A stretch of 61,382 nucleotides of DNA from Caldilineaceae bacterium. GTDB taxonomy: Bacteria; Chloroflexota; Anaerolineae; Caldilineales; Caldilineaceae. The notes beneath the pieces were generated by a model. That model searched no databases, was not told the DNA's origin, and saw only the letters and a program-made list of their open reading frames with translations. The stretch is taken from NCBI GenBank assembly GCA_023384455.1, contig JAHDWH010000006.1, forward strand, positions 1-61,382. The letters are read 5' to 3'. Position numbers and translations under genes: made by a program. How positions within the stretch are numbered: position 1 is the first letter of the stretch; the number at the start of each line of letters is the position of its first letter. Below, in pieces: positions 31,701-38,768 of this stretch.

Positions 31701-32359
31701 AAGACTACACGATTTCCCATGCGCCCAGTGCCAGCGCATTACCCTTTCTCCAGGCGAAAAGCAATCTAGATCGCGGACAACTGTTAGCCCTGGGCAACCC
31801 AGACAATTCATTGTCCTATGCCAGCACAGAAGTGGTCGCGGTCGCCGCTCTCTACGGCACACGCGCCTATTTGGGGTCTCAAGCCAGCGAAAGCCGTTTT
31901 CGCAGCAGTGCATCCCAGGCAGACATCCTGCTATTGGCTGTACACGGAATTTACGAACCATCGACTCCACTCTTTAGCCGCGTAGAACTGGCAAAAGGCA
32001 ATGGGCAGGACGGTTTTCTGGAGGTCCACGAAATCCTTGGACTGGATCTGAAAAACGCCAATCTGGTAGTGCTTTCCGCCTGTAATGCAGCATTGGGCAA
32101 ACAGACAAGCGGTGATGAAATCGTCGGGTTGACCCGCGCCTTTCTGACCGCGGGAGCACCGGCGGTCGTCTCCACCCTCTGGGCCATCAACGATGAGGCA
32201 TCCGCCGTGTTGATGGAGACCTTTCATCGACACCTGAAAATCGACGGGTTGACTATTGCCCAATCCCTGCGTCAAGCCCAGATCGACGTTCTCGCGGATG
32301 AGAAGTGGGCCTTGCCCTACTATTGGGCTGCATTTATGCTTACTGGTGACGATCAGTAA
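28796..32359 (+). CDS. Secreted TPR-CHAT protein
   Basis: The 1187-residue protein begins with a clear signal peptide (MRKKIFSLLLALSIALLSAF, cleavage probably after PANA). A beta-rich N-terminal domain (about 30-350) has no family I recognise. About eight TPRs follow (about 380-770). A linker helix leads to a C-terminal CHAT domain (about 860-1187) with H1050 in LLAVHG and C1096 in LSACNAALG, followed by the usual GLTRAFLTAGAPAVVSTLW. TPR-CHAT order is that of separase-like and bacterial caspase-like proteases, but export is notable. AGGAGCAGAGAG precedes the ATG. The gap to the previous gene is 188 bases, so it may have its own promoter as well as read-through. Confidence 0.88.
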   Translation: MRKKIFSLLLALSIALLSAFGSPRPANAGRIVPSIRADSQTDDLIVAWHLPLLIASSGSQAIDQCVRMAFAVNRWNTTLTGTLSYSASQTETYDPSPRDRLRVIYADGSRAEFRFSKIQGYVDMGADEFLSNDYQLDCQATAGSTADLRVVANRTGSIVSVTSSGSLSFAETVYDIDVESSSDIYFESSFGGSEYRSKTTLAGEATSSGFALEFDESLFYHQVTFEGESAALNQRTTNSQWQGQGSRYTLQKGWLTQSYKDGKPSRLQSEWRASGTLQRDNRAWGDISGQLTDNYFHAQATVGGQTINLQSIPLTASAPLIAPAISGREPTLTSRTPDGKTIWEANTLERTAIAVKLLALSFGLEEEFMLPIVSQMGVDDSTMAAVVILTARMQNGSLEYDSAHGLLQEALDDLGNTGQEDVEAGLLTELGRTLVYLGDMRTALTHFERALLLHRQVNDAEQQAVVLANMAYIYDAQAEYEKALTNYLAALEAYRRLNAASTTAPSLSQELFQVRSPFNQRAIYNNIGSLYHTLGEDRKAENAYKNALSISQKAADTAGQATALHNLGKLYTDTGDYAKSQTALEEALAIANSRFDPNGSGHILAALGDLSDAQKEYDDALEYYAQAQRLFAGSENGPGAALVDNQIGLTRLKLADYKNAVKHLQKALTFYEGNGYRTDQATVLSNLGFTQEEQGNLTEALASYRQAVGVIETIQGEIRIDSAKSAFLAGASGVYSHLIDLLWQTGKESEAFTYAERARARAFLTLIGNAPLSLQTGSDKDLAAQETALRNRIYDLQNALVAEKDRPQDAEASRSDQLAEDLKAARTEYEQLLTRLKLTNPEYAAITQIETLSLAEVRAGALDDETTLIEYFVLEDRTLAWVIDRNRTRTVELKIDYTQLVHSVDRLRYFIADKDPAAVTTAGQLYSALIAPLTPHIRHENLVIVPHNVLHYLPFAALWNSRTQRYLLEDYTISHAPSASALPFLQAKSNLDRGQLLALGNPDNSLSYASTEVVAVAALYGTRAYLGSQASESRFRSSASQADILLLAVHGIYEPSTPLFSRVELAKGNGQDGFLEVHEILGLDLKNANLVVLSACNAALGKQTSGDEIVGLTRAFLTAGAPAVVSTLWAINDEASAVLMETFHRHLKIDGLTIAQSLRQAQIDVLADEKWALPYYWAAFMLTGDDQ

Positions 32360-32500
32360 TTCATGTGTTTCCAGTATCCACCCGATACATACTGCCCTGA
32401 TTCTCGACAAATTTGACGGCTGGGAATCAGAACAGGTTTGGTATTGAATATCCTCGGTGCGATTCTGATAGACTATGCGTTCCTCTTTCGTCCAGCAATC

Positions 32501-32556
32501 TGAAACGCGATGTGTGAGATCTATTGGCATCTTCTCACGCATTGCGTTTCACGCTT
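32501..32556. repeat. GAAACGT-family palindromic element, copy 3
   Basis: GAAACGCGATGTGTGAGATC is followed by a short spacer and CTTCTCACGCATTGCGTTTC, giving a hairpin with arms of about 20 bases and several mismatches. It lies between the TPR-CHAT gene and the SAM riboswitch promoter. Confidence 0.75.
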
Positions 32557-32593
32557 TGCCTGCCAATTTGTCAAAACTCATACGCCCTGCTCT

Positions 32594-32621
32594 TTGACAT
32601 CCCCCCGCCCTATGCTATCAT
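32594..32621 (+). promoter_or_regulatory. Sigma-70-type promoter of the SAM riboswitch
   Basis: TTGACA (32594-32599) and TATCAT (32616-32621) are 16 bases apart and lie about 27 bases before the riboswitch aptamer. Confidence 0.75.
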
Positions 32622-32647
32622 AACGTCCACAACCGCATAGACCAGTT

Positions 32648-32772
32648 GCTCTTATCACGAGAGGTGGAGGGAACGGCCCTGTGAAGCCTCGGCAACCGGC
32701 AGCAGAAATCGATAGCGATTTCCCCTGTGTCAGGTGCCAATTCCGTCGGTGTGATACACCGAAAGATGAGAT
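32648..32772 (+). ncRNA. SAM-I (S-box) riboswitch
   Basis: The aptamer has the S-box signatures in order: CTTATCACGAGAGGTGGAGG, GGCCCTGTGAAGCCTCGGCAACC (in two parts), the variable stem CGATAGCG, GGTGCCAATTCC and GAAAGATGAG closing the first stem. It binds S-adenosylmethionine and, together with the terminator 21 bases downstream, should repress the trans-sulfuration/methionine gene that follows when SAM is abundant. The gene starts unusually far away, about 455 bases downstream. Confidence 0.93.
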
Positions 32773-32792
32773 GCGCGCCGAACGTCGCCGCA

Positions 32793-32833
32793 CCCCTCTT
32801 GCCCGTGTATCCACCGGCAGAGGGGTTTTTTAT
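32793..32833 (+). terminator. Riboswitch expression-platform terminator
   Basis: CCCCTCT pairs with AGAGGGG, with an inner GCC...GGC helix, followed by TTTTTTATT. Position just after the SAM-I aptamer fits a SAM-promoted terminator. The competing antiterminator was not worked out. Confidence 0.8.
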
Positions 32834-33210
32834 TGCGTATTGCGTATTGCGTATTGCATAAGGTGGCAAAGCCACAAGCCATGTGACCGCGAATGGGAGG
32901 ATTACGCGAATAGTTGGTTCGTGGTGGTCGAATGTGGGTACCCACAAAGATCATTTGCGCCTGATCTATTCGCGCTATCCTCCCTATTCGCGGTCATATA
33001 CCGACGGCGACAACTAACGCATAAGACGTCGATCTTGCGCTGGTATGGAGTATTGCGTATTGCGTATTGCGCACTCGTAGAAACGTGAACTGTGAAACGT
33101 GAGATCATTCGTATCAATTCACGTTTCACGTTTCCCCCACCGACCAGTTCCACCGCCCGCCTGTTCATCACTCAATCTTACGAAATACAAAATACGCAAT
33201 ACGCACCCAT
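32831..33210. repeat. Composite repeat block between riboswitch and gene
   Basis: TATTGCG tandem units occur at 32831-32858 and 33050-33071. A perfect-looking long inverted repeat has arms at 32885-32913 and 32966-32995 (GACCGCGAATGGGAGGATTA and its complement). A GAAACGT hairpin lies at 33080-33136 and TACGCAA units at 33186-33207. No gene is seen. The block separates the riboswitch terminator from the coding region it should control. Confidence 0.85.
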
Positions 33211-33227
33211 TCCCGGAGACCCACCCA

Positions 33228-34433
33228 ATGCCCACCCAACACCCCAGCCGCCTTTCCCCCCAAACCACCGCCATCCACGCCGGCGAAGCCCAGTTTATCT
33301 CCCACCACAGCCTGACTGTGCCGATTGTGCAGACGGCCACCTACACTTTTGCCGACACGGCCGCGCTGGTGGCCTATGAAGAAGAGCAGATGTTTTGGGA
33401 CGTGCCCGAGCGGGTGGAGTACGGGCGCTATGGCAACCCGACGGTCTATGCGGCCCAGGCCAAACTGGCCGCGCTGGAAGGCGCGGAGGATGCCCTGCTC
33501 GTCTCCAGCGGGATGGCGGCCATCACCACCACACTGCTGATTCTGCTCTCCCAGGGCGATCACTTCATCATCACCGAAGACTGCTACCGGCGCACCCGCA
33601 TCTTCTGCAACTCCTTCCTGGCCCGCTATGGCATCGAATGTACGACAGTCAAACCCGGCGACTACGACGGGATGGAAGCCGCCATCCGCCCTCACACAAA
33701 GCTCATCTTCTCCGAATCCCCCACCAATCCCTTTCTGCGCTGTCTCGACTACCCCCGGCTGGTGGAGATCGCCAAGCGCCACAACCTGAAGACGGTCATC
33801 GACAGCACTTTTGGCACACCGGTCAACATCCGCCCTTTGGAATACGGCGTCGATCTGGTGGTGCATAGCGTCACCAAATATCTGGCCGGACACAACGACC
33901 TGCTGGCCGGCTGTGTAGTGGGCAGCTTTGCAATGACCAGCCTGCTGCACCAGGCCCAGGGGGTGATCGGCGCGATTGTCGATCCCCACACGGCCTTTCT
34001 CATCCTGCGCGGGCTGAAAACCCTGGGGCTGCGTATGGCCCAGCACAACGCCAACGGGCTGGCCGTCGCTCGCTTTCTGGAAGCGCACCCCCGCATCCGC
34101 CGAGTCTGGTATCCCGGCCTGGAGAACCACCCGGACTACGCCCTGGCCGCGGCTTCGATGACCGGCTTCGGTGGCGTCGTCAGCTTTGAGGTGGAGAGCG
34201 ACGGGCCGGGGGCCAGCCGCTTTATCGACGCCCTACGCATCCCCAAAATCGCGCCCAGCCTGGGCGGTGTGGAGAGTCTGGTCGAGCAGCCCTACATCAT
34301 CAGCTATTACGACGTTTCACCCGAAGAACGCCTGGCCCTGGGCATCCGCGACGAACTGGTGCGCCTGGCCCTGGGCGTGGAAGACACGAACGATCTGATT
34401 GCGGATTTGGAACAGGCGTTGGAGAGGGTGTAG
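33228..34433 (+). CDS. Cys/Met-metabolism PLP enzyme (cystathionine gamma-synthase/lyase family)
   Basis: The 401-residue protein is a trans-sulfuration PLP enzyme: IHAGEA near 16, YGRYGNPT (about 65), SSGMAA (about 93), SPTNP (about 166), and the PLP lysine in [13 protein letters not shown] (about 208-220), with GLKTLGLRM and [10 protein letters not shown] near the end. Members include cystathionine gamma-synthase, cystathionine lyases, methionine gamma-lyase and homocysteine synthases, which sequence alone does not separate here. A SAM-I riboswitch upstream argues for a role in methionine or cysteine synthesis. GGAG at 33215-33218 precedes the ATG at 33228; the longer frame runs through repeats. 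Confidence 0.9.
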   Translation: MPTQHPSRLSPQTTAIHAGEAQFISHHSLTVPIVQTATYTFADTAALVAYEEEQMFWDVPERVEYGRYGNPTVYAAQAKLAALEGAEDALLVSSGMAAITTTLLILLSQGDHFIITEDCYRRTRIFCNSFLARYGIECTTVKPGDYDGMEAAIRPHTKLIFSESPTNPFLRCLDYPRLVEIAKRHNLKTVIDSTFGTPVNIRPLEYGVDLVVHSVTKYLAGHNDLLAGCVVGSFAMTSLLHQAQGVIGAIVDPHTAFLILRGLKTLGLRMAQHNANGLAVARFLEAHPRIRRVWYPGLENHPDYALAAASMTGFGGVVSFEVESDGPGASRFIDALRIPKIAPSLGGVESLVEQPYIISYYDVSPEERLALGIRDELVRLALGVEDTNDLIADLEQALERV

Positions 34434-34807
34434 GGTAAGACTGGGGATCAGAGATTGGGGACTGGGGACTGGGCGTCCGTATTGCGTATTGCGTATTCCG
34501 TAAGGCTCGTTCCCATCGCTCCGCGTGGGAACGCTTCCCGGACGCTCCGCGTCCTGAACGGGTCTACAAGTGATTTCGTGTTGACTCGCTGGGTTTCGAC
34601 AGGCTCAACCTAAAGGTTTCGACAGGCTCAACCTAAAGGTTTCGATACGGCGGGAAGCAGCCCCGCCTACCCTTCGATGAACTCAGGACACCGCTCAACC
34701 AGCGCTGGCCTTACGCTGTGAGGCACGACCCGCAACTAACGCACGTACGTTAGATATTGCGCTGGTACGGAGTATTCCGTTCGGCGTCACCTGCCACCTG
34801 CCACCCA
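34434..34807. repeat. Composite intergenic repeat block
   Basis: This 374-base gap is made of dispersed repeat words: GGGGACTGGGGACTGGG (about 34455-34471), GCGTATTGCGTATT (34482-34496), a second copy of the GTTCCCACGCGGAGCG palindrome (34506-34553), tandem GTTTCGACAGGCTCAACC (34597-34634), CCTTCGATGAACTCAGGAC (34672-34690) and ACGCACGTACGTTAG (34739-34753). No convincing gene, promoter or terminator was seen. Confidence 0.8.
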
Positions 34808-35968
34808 ATGCGCACACATCAACTGCTTACTCTTTACCTCTTACTCCTCACGCTCCTTGCGGCCTGCGCTGCGCCCCCGCCCCTGGCCTCGGCCAATGTG
34901 GTGGGTGCGCTCAGCGGCCCGGTGGACGCCTCCTTCGCCCGGGCCTTCGAGCCGGTAGAGTTCGCCTTCCCCGGGGATCACGGCCCCCACGACGATTTCG
35001 CTACCGAGTGGTGGTACTACACGGGCAATCTGACCGGCGCTGACGGCGGCGAGTACGGCTATCAACTCACCTTCTTCCGCAGCGCGCTGGCCCCCGGACA
35101 ACCGCAGCGCACCTCCACTCTGGCCGCCACCCAACTGTATATGGCCCATTTCGCCCTCACCAGCGGCCCGGCCAACGAGCATCGGGCCTTCGACCGTTTC
35201 AGCCGGGGCGCAGGTGGGCTGGCCGGGGCCACCGGCGACCCGCTCTACGCGGTCTGGCTGGAGGATTGGCGGGCCGAGCAGACCGGGCCGGACAGTTACC
35301 GGCTCACAGCGCAAGTCGAGGGACCAGAGGGTATAGTGGCGCTGGATTTGGCCCTGACCGAAAGCCAGCCGCCGCTCCTCCACGGCGACCGGGGACTCAG
35401 CCAGAAGGGACCGGAGCCGGGCAACGCCAGCTACTATTACAGCCTTGTGCGTCTGGAAAGCCAGGGCAGCGTCACCCTGGACGGCGTGACGACGACGGTC
35501 AACGGCCTGAGTTGGATGGATCACGAATTCGGCACCAGCGCGCTCAGCGGCGACGCGCTGGGCTGGGACTGGTTCGCAGCCACTCTGGACAACGGCGCGG
35601 TGCTGATGTTTGCCCAGGTGCGCTCGGCCAGGGGCCAGCCCCAGGAGATCTTCGAGGGGACCCTCCGCTATGCCGACGGTCGCCAGGTCGTCATTCGGCC
35701 CGACGACTTCACCCTCACCCCCACCAGTCAGTGGAGCAGCCCGACAACCGGCATCGCATACCCGTCTGGCTGGCAGGTCAGCTTCCCCGCCTACGCCATC
35801 GACCTGACGATTGAACCGCTCATCCCGGACCAGGAGATGGGGCTGACTTTCAACTATTACGAGGGCGCGACGACAATTCGTGGTACAATGGAAGGCGCGG
35901 CGGTTGGCGGACGGGGCTATGTGGAGTTGACCGGCTACGGCAGTGCAACCGGCGGTTTTCAGCGATAG
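34808..35968 (+). CDS. CrtC/AttH-like lipocalin-family lipoprotein
   Basis: The 386-residue protein has a lipoprotein signal (LLTLLAACAAP, cysteine near 20). The hallmark of the CrtC (carotenoid 1,2-hydratase)/AttH family follows: DHGPHDDFATEWWYYTGNL near 58-76, then YGYQLTFFRSA, SYYYSLVRLESQG near 205 and SWMDHEFGTS near 236. The fold is two lipocalin-like barrels; only some members are true carotenoid hydratases, and others are surface lipoproteins of unknown ligand. The tryptophan/tyrosine motif is intact. The ATG at 34808 has no ribosome binding site, being preceded by CCACCTGCCACCCA. It stands 9 bases before the antitoxin genes. Confidence 0.85.
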   Translation: MRTHQLLTLYLLLLTLLAACAAPPPLASANVVGALSGPVDASFARAFEPVEFAFPGDHGPHDDFATEWWYYTGNLTGADGGEYGYQLTFFRSALAPGQPQRTSTLAATQLYMAHFALTSGPANEHRAFDRFSRGAGGLAGATGDPLYAVWLEDWRAEQTGPDSYRLTAQVEGPEGIVALDLALTESQPPLLHGDRGLSQKGPEPGNASYYYSLVRLESQGSVTLDGVTTTVNGLSWMDHEFGTSALSGDALGWDWFAATLDNGAVLMFAQVRSARGQPQEIFEGTLRYADGRQVVIRPDDFTLTPTSQWSSPTTGIAYPSGWQVSFPAYAIDLTIEPLIPDQEMGLTFNYYEGATTIRGTMEGAAVGGRGYVELTGYGSATGGFQR

Positions 35969-35977
35969 GAGATTCTG

Positions 35978-36241
35978 ATGACTACAGTCACAATCGAAGA
36001 TGGATTTCGCATGACTTTGCCGGAAGAATTACGCAGTACGTTATGCGTGGGGGATGAGCTTCTGGCAAGTCGGGACAACAGCGGACGCATTATTCTTTCT
36101 GTCAAGTCGGAGATGCAGCAGGCGCTGGACGAAGTATTTGGCATTTGGGCAGATCGCACGGATATTCCGAGTGACGGCGTCGAATATGTGAATCGGATTC
36201 GCAGTGGCAAGCGGTTTTCAGTGATAGGAGATTCCCAATGA
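35978..36241 (+). CDS. AbrB/MazE-type antitoxin, copy 1
   Basis: The 87-residue protein starts MTTVTIEDGFRMTLPEELRS, the swapped-hairpin AbrB DNA-binding fold, and continues LCVGDELLASRDNSGRIILS. The C-terminal part (FGIWADRTDIPSDGVEYVNR) is nearly the same as in the next gene, which therefore arose by tandem duplication. Such proteins neutralise PIN-domain toxins and repress their operon. The stop overlaps the next start (ATGA). AGGAGATTCTG precedes its ATG. Confidence 0.8.
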   Translation: MTTVTIEDGFRMTLPEELRSTLCVGDELLASRDNSGRIILSVKSEMQQALDEVFGIWADRTDIPSDGVEYVNRIRSGKRFSVIGDSQ

Positions 36242-36492
36242 CTACAGTGACGATCGAAGACGGATTCAAAGTTGCTTTGCCAGAAGCAGCCCGGAAATTT
36301 TTCTGCGAAGGCGACGAAGTTATCGTCACGCGCAATGGAGACGGACATTTTGTAATTTTGACTCTTCAGCAATTACAGGAAAAACTGGACGAATCGTTTG
36401 GCATGTGGGCTGACAGAACAGACATCCCCAGCGATGGCGTCGCCTTCGTCAATGAAATACGTCAGGGTTATCTGGTCAATGAAGATCGTTGA
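36238..36492 (+). CDS. AbrB/MazE-type antitoxin, copy 2
   Basis: The 84-residue paralogue of the preceding gene starts MTTVTIEDGFKVALPEAARK and keeps the ADRTDIPSDGV C-terminal box that should bind the toxin. Copy 1 and copy 2 share the start and the C-terminal box but differ in the middle, so the duplication is not brand new. TAGGAGATTCCCA precedes the ATG. It overlaps the PIN-domain frame by 14 bases, the usual vapBC arrangement. Confidence 0.85.
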   Translation: MTTVTIEDGFKVALPEAARKFFCEGDEVIVTRNGDGHFVILTLQQLQEKLDESFGMWADRTDIPSDGVAFVNEIRQGYLVNEDR

Positions 36493-36877
36493 TACGGATG
36501 TATTGCTTGATCACTTTCACGGCAATCAGGCGGCAGCCGAATTTGTCACGTCACATATCAAGCGCGGAGAAGTCCTGACAATTTCTGCGATTTCCGTCAC
36601 CGAAATAACGGGTGGAATGCGTGAAGGGGAACAGGGGCGTACTGCCTGGCTGCTGTATCAATTTGAAGTCCTGGATGTGGACGAAGCAATCGCACGTCAA
36701 GCAGGCCGTTTTCTGCGCACCTACCGGAACAAATAATCTCGCGTTGACCTCAGCGACGCCATCATTGCCGCCACTGCCTTCCTGCGCGGGGCAGACATCG
36801 TAACCCGCAACACCCGCCACTATCCTATGCCCGAAGTGCTGGTGATCGAACCCTACCAGCGCGGCACGGGCGACTAA
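36479..36877 (+). pseudogene. PIN-domain toxin (VapC-like) interrupted by an in-frame stop
   Basis: The frame opens MKIVDTDVLLDHFHGNQAAA, the first acidic PIN motif, and has TISAISVTEITGGMREGEQG with the conserved glutamate. It meets TAA at 36734-36736 after residue 85. In the same frame it continues SRVDLSDAIIAATAFLRGAD and IVTRNTRHYPMPEVLVIEPY to TAA at 36875-36877, supplying the remaining aspartates and the VTRN motif. The full 132-residue VapC is therefore broken by a single nonsense codon and nothing else. The 85-residue product would lack half the active site. A sequencing error is possible. The two upstream antitoxin genes are intact. Confidence 0.8.
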
Positions 36878-36909
36878 TCTTTCGAAACAGGCCAACGAGG
36901 AGAGACCCG

Positions 36910-37734
36910 ATGGGCGACTGGCAAAGCCACTTTATCCAAACCAACGGCATCCGCATCCACTGCCACCGCACAGGTGGCGACAAACCCGCGCTGGTGCTGC
37001 TCCACGGCATCACCGACAACGGGCTGTGCTGGACACGGGCGGCCCGCGCGCTGGAAAATGATTACGATATTCTGATGGTAGACGCCCGGGGCCACGGCCT
37101 TTCGGACAAACCCGAAGATGGCTACACCGCCGCCGACTACGCCGCGGACTTTGCCGGGCTGATCGAAGGGCTGGGATTGGGACCCGTGCTGGTGATGGGC
37201 CATTCGTTGGGCGCGGTCAATGCGGCCGCGCTGATCGCCAACCACCCCCATCTGGTGCGGGGCGCGGTGTTGGAAGACCCGCCCTGGCGCGACGCAAACG
37301 ATCCTCAAAACCAGGCGACGCCGGAAGAGGCCAAAGCCTGGATGGACGGCTGGCGGGCCAGTCTCATCGCCAAACAGCAACTTTCCGCGGAGGAAATCAT
37401 AGCGGATGGCCGTGCCCAGTCCCCCACCTGGCACGACGACGAATTCCCCAGTTGGGCGCAAGCCCAATTGCAGGTCTATCCCGGCGTTCTCGGCAAGAGC
37501 CAATTCCCGGCCTGGACAGAAGTAGTCCCCCAGCTTTCCTGCCCCACACTGCTCGTCACCGGCGACAAAAGCCGGGGGGCGATTGTGACCCAGGAGTTGG
37601 CAGCGAAGGTCTGCGCGGCTAACCCAAACATTTCCCACGCCCACATTGCCAACACCGGCCACAGCATCCGCCGGGAAGGTTTCGAGCAATACGTGGCCGC
37701 GGTGCGCGCCTTTCTGACAGAGTTGCACAAATAA
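36910..37734 (+). CDS. Alpha/beta hydrolase
   Basis: The 274-residue product has LVLLHGITDNGLCW (oxyanion loop, about 28-41), VDARGHGLSDKP (about 56-67), nucleophile elbow GHSLGA (serine near 99), an acid in LLVTGDKSRG (about 218) and the histidine in ANTGHSIRREG (about 246). The order is that of epoxide hydrolase/haloperoxidase-like esterases; the VDARGHG and NTGHSIRRE words are frequent in 3-oxoadipate enol-lactonase-like proteins. AGGAGAGACCCG precedes the ATG. The substrate is unknown. It follows the broken toxin gene by 32 bases and may share its transcript. Confidence 0.88.
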   Translation: MGDWQSHFIQTNGIRIHCHRTGGDKPALVLLHGITDNGLCWTRAARALENDYDILMVDARGHGLSDKPEDGYTAADYAADFAGLIEGLGLGPVLVMGHSLGAVNAAALIANHPHLVRGAVLEDPPWRDANDPQNQATPEEAKAWMDGWRASLIAKQQLSAEEIIADGRAQSPTWHDDEFPSWAQAQLQVYPGVLGKSQFPAWTEVVPQLSCPTLLVTGDKSRGAIVTQELAAKVCAANPNISHAHIANTGHSIRREGFEQYVAAVRAFLTELHK

Positions 37735-37854
37735 AGCGGGACGCAGATTTTTATGATTTGAATTGATTTGTGCTGATATGCCAGGGTTCGCCTTTCCATC
37801 ATAAAAATCATCCCTTTCTGCGTCTATCTGCGTCCACCCTTTGGTTTCCCTCCT
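37735..37854. repeat. TCTGCGT/ATCATAAAAATC inverted repeat block
   Basis: GGGACGCAGATTTTTATGAT (37738-37757) and ATCATAAAAATCATCCCTTT with CTGCGTC (about 37798-37832) are largely reverse complements, forming a long hairpin before the response regulator gene. It contains the CTGCGTCTATCTGCGTCC words of the dispersed family. Confidence 0.65.
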
Positions 37855-38553
37855 ATGACCGGTGAACGAATTCTGATTGTGGAAGACGAGCGGGCGGTGG
37901 CCCGGGGGCTGGAATACGGCTTGCAGGCCGACGGCTACCAGGTGATCTGGGCGCGCACAGGCGCCGAGGCCCTGCAACTGGCCCGCGCCGAAAACCCGGC
38001 CCTGATCACCCTGGACATCCGCCTGCCCGACACCAGCGGCTACGACGTCTGCCGGGCCCTGCGCGCCGAGGGCTTTCGCCAGCCTGTGCTGATGCTCACA
38101 GCGCGTGACGAAGAGGTGGACAAAGTGCTGGGGCTGGAATTGGGCGCGGATGATTACGTCGTCAAACCCTACAGTCTGCGCGAAGTGACCGCCCGCATCC
38201 GCGCCCTCCTGCGCCGGGCCTACGGCGACCTCTCGGCCAGCGGGTCCGACATCCCTCTGCGCTTCGGCGATCTGGAGATCGACCCGGCCCGGCTGACCGT
38301 GCGCAAAGGCGGCGAGAACGTCGAGCTTACCCCCACCGAATTCCGCCTGCTCCACCACCTGGCCGCCCACGCCGAATGGCCCATCACCCGGGCCGTGCTC
38401 ATCGAAACGATTTGGGGCTACGACAGCGAGATCGGCGGCGAGCGCACAGTGGATGTACACATCCGCCATCTGCGCACAAAAATTGAAGACGACCCGGCCA
38501 CACCCCGCCATATCATTACTGTGCGGGGTGTAGGGTATATGTTTCAGGGGTAA
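37855..38553 (+). CDS. OmpR/PhoB-family response regulator
   Basis: The 232-residue protein has a receiver domain (about 5-118; ILIVEDER, phosphoacceptor D54 in LDIRLPD, conserved threonine in MLTAR and lysine in YVVKPYS) and a C-terminal winged-helix DNA-binding domain (about 135-230; ELTPTEFRLLHHLA, VDVHIRHLRTKIE, TVRGVGYMF). It should be phosphorylated by the sensor kinase encoded at 40389-42068, with the PDZ gene between them. No strong ribosome binding site precedes the ATG at 37855. Confidence 0.95.
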   Translation: MTGERILIVEDERAVARGLEYGLQADGYQVIWARTGAEALQLARAENPALITLDIRLPDTSGYDVCRALRAEGFRQPVLMLTARDEEVDKVLGLELGADDYVVKPYSLREVTARIRALLRRAYGDLSASGSDIPLRFGDLEIDPARLTVRKGGENVELTPTEFRLLHHLAAHAEWPITRAVLIETIWGYDSEIGGERTVDVHIRHLRTKIEDDPATPRHIITVRGVGYMFQG

Positions 38554-38768
38554 ATGTGGCAAGTGGCAGGTAGCAGGTGACTGGCGGGTCAATATTTGTG
38601 GAAGTGTGCTTACCTGCCATTTTCGACCTGCAACTCTCGGCTTTGTTACGATCCCTTAACACTTTCTCCCCGTTTTTTTCACATCTTTTCCGTACACTGG
38701 AAACAGGACCAGACAGGGGCGCTTTCCTGCTCTGCTTGAATATCCACATATGTACAGGAGCTTTGTAT

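Noticed and set aside
32681-33088. 135-residue frame across the SAM riboswitch and repeats
   Set aside because: It covers the aptamer, terminator and tandem repeats; the apparent peptide (VLRIAYC repeats) is repeat DNA translated.
36874-38592. Minus-strand 572-residue frame opposite the hydrolase and response regulator genes
   Set aside because: Antisense shadow across two well-defined genes and their intergenic repeat; no domain features.
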